A DNA stretch of 64,000 bases, from assembly GCA_036961295.1 (NCBI GenBank), contig JBALVX010000003.1:28215-92214 (forward strand). The letters are read 5' to 3'. The notes beneath the pieces were generated by a model. The model was given only the letters and a program-made list of their open reading frames with translations. It did not search any database and was not told where the DNA came from. Origin of the DNA: JAGPUQ01 sp036961295 (GTDB lineage Bacteria > Pseudomonadota > Gammaproteobacteria > Pseudomonadales > Porticoccaceae). Below, piece by piece: positions 63,447 through 64,000 of the stretch (position 1 is its first letter; each line of letters opens with the position of its first letter). The position numbers were made by a program, and so were the translations under genes.

Positions 63447-64000
63447 ATGCAACAACACAACACAGCCGGTAGTTTTCGGCGTAACGCTTTATCTCTGGCT
63501 ATTGTCTCTGCCACCACAATCGCCGGGCTGACCATGTCGTCGACGGCGTTAGCAGCTTGTGTCGACTCTAGTCTAGGTACAGATGGGCCTTCCTGTGCGC
63601 AGTCCGTCCTCCTCAACAGCACCAACATCTCAACTAACGTCGTTGCCATTGCCGATAACGCCACGTCCATTGGTACCAACAGCACCAACGTTGCTACCAA
63701 CAGCACTAACATCTCCAATACTCAGACGTCCGTTGCTACCAACAGCACCAACGTTGCTACCAACAGCACTAACATCTCCAACACTCAGACGTCCGTTGCT
63801 ACCAACAGCACCAACGTTGCTACCAACAGCACTAACANNNNNNNNNNNNNNNNNNNNNNNNNNNNNNNNNNNNNNNNNNNNNNNNNNNNNNNNNNNNNNN
63901 NNNNNNNNNNNNNNNNNNNNNNNNNNNNNNNNNNNNNTCTCCAACACTCAGACGTCCGTTGCTACCAACAGCACTAACATCTCCAATACTCAGACGTCCG
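63447..64000 (+). CDS. repeat-rich surface protein, adhesin-stalk-like (partial; contains assembly gap)
   Basis: The first part of a large protein running off the right edge. The signal peptide has a charged n-region (MQQHNTAGSFRRNALS) and the helix LAIVSATTIAGLTMSSTALAA. Then, after C38 and C50, seven-residue units begin: NSTNVAT, NSTNISN, TQTSVAT, repeated in blocks of 21 residues (63 bp). V or I recurs every seven residues and N or T three later, the pattern of trimeric coiled-coil stalks in YadA-like adhesins and phage fibres. A 100-N gap (63838-63937) breaks the frame artificially; the flanks rejoin in frame if the Ns are dropped. No anchor domain can be seen. The ATG has CGAGGG eight bases upstream. 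Confidence 0.75.
63838..63937. other. assembly gap of 100 N
   Basis: Exactly 100 N, a usual placeholder for a gap of unknown size. It falls inside the tandem repeat, where short reads collapse. True length should be a multiple of three and probably of 21 bp. Confidence 0.97.

Noticed and set aside
63630..63947. Minus-strand frame through the repeat array
   Set aside because: Antisense product of the tandem repeat and broken by the N gap; it has no independent start signal.

Overview
The window comes from a Gram-negative gammaproteobacterium, most likely a marine-type relative of the Cellvibrionales/Pseudomonadales. Gene order supports this: leuS-lptE-holA; amgK/murU divergent from lptD-surA-pdxA-rsmA-apaG-apaH; and coaX-SPOR protein-tRNA(Thr,Tyr,Gly,Thr)-tuf-tRNA(Trp)-secE-nusG-rplKAJL-rpoBC-str-S10-spc-alpha. 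EF-Tu also carries a short insertion just after NKAD, which I recall from Cellvibrionales-like EF-Tu proteins. No tool was available, so the taxonomic placement is inference.

Layout. Bases 1-3918 (minus) hold part of an LPS/O-antigen type cluster that makes a CDP-6-deoxyhexose: rfbF, rfbG, an RmlC-type epimerase, a C-methyltransferase and the start of a DegT-type aminotransferase. At 4062-5102 (minus) lies an unrecognised lipoprotein whose best start codon is ACG. Bases 5256-10548 (plus) hold leuS, lptE, holA and a medium-chain reductase. Bases 10649-13200 (minus) hold a DUF815 ATPase, a type IV pilin paired with a HAMP-only membrane protein, and a VanZ-like protein. An acyl-CoA synthetase (plus) and an aromatic/aspartate aminotransferase (minus) converge on a shared terminator near 15000.

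Bases 16564-25723 are an envelope and housekeeping block. It comprises cell-wall recycling kinase and uridylyltransferase AmgK/MurU, LPS export LptD, the periplasmic chaperone SurA, then PdxA, RsmA, ApaG and ApaH. A thioesterase and galE follow.

Bases 27429-58787 are one long minus-strand block of transcription and translation genes, in transcription order secE nusG / rplKA / rplJL / rpoBC / rpsL rpsG fusA tufA / S10 / spc / alpha operons. Good sigma70-like promoters are visible before rpsL, rpsJ and rpsM. An L10-type leader precedes rplJ, and an attenuator-like hairpin lies between rplL and rpoB. Upstream of secE is a five-tRNA plus tufB unit with its own stable-RNA-type promoter. Just after tRNA-Tyr it contains a 180-bp-period repeat carrying the last 19 bases of the tRNA, reminiscent of the E. 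coli tyrT locus.

The right end holds coaX and a SPOR-domain gene (minus). Then comes the start of a large surface protein (plus) built from 7-residue repeats of the form V/I-x-x-N/T-S/Q-x-x, preceded by six copies of a 7-bp simple repeat in its 5' leader. Its repeat array is interrupted by a 100-N assembly gap. Together with the HAMP-pilin pair and the tRNA-Tyr repeat, this is the most interesting part of the window. Short tandem duplications (14-18 bp) recur near starts and stops of unrelated genes.
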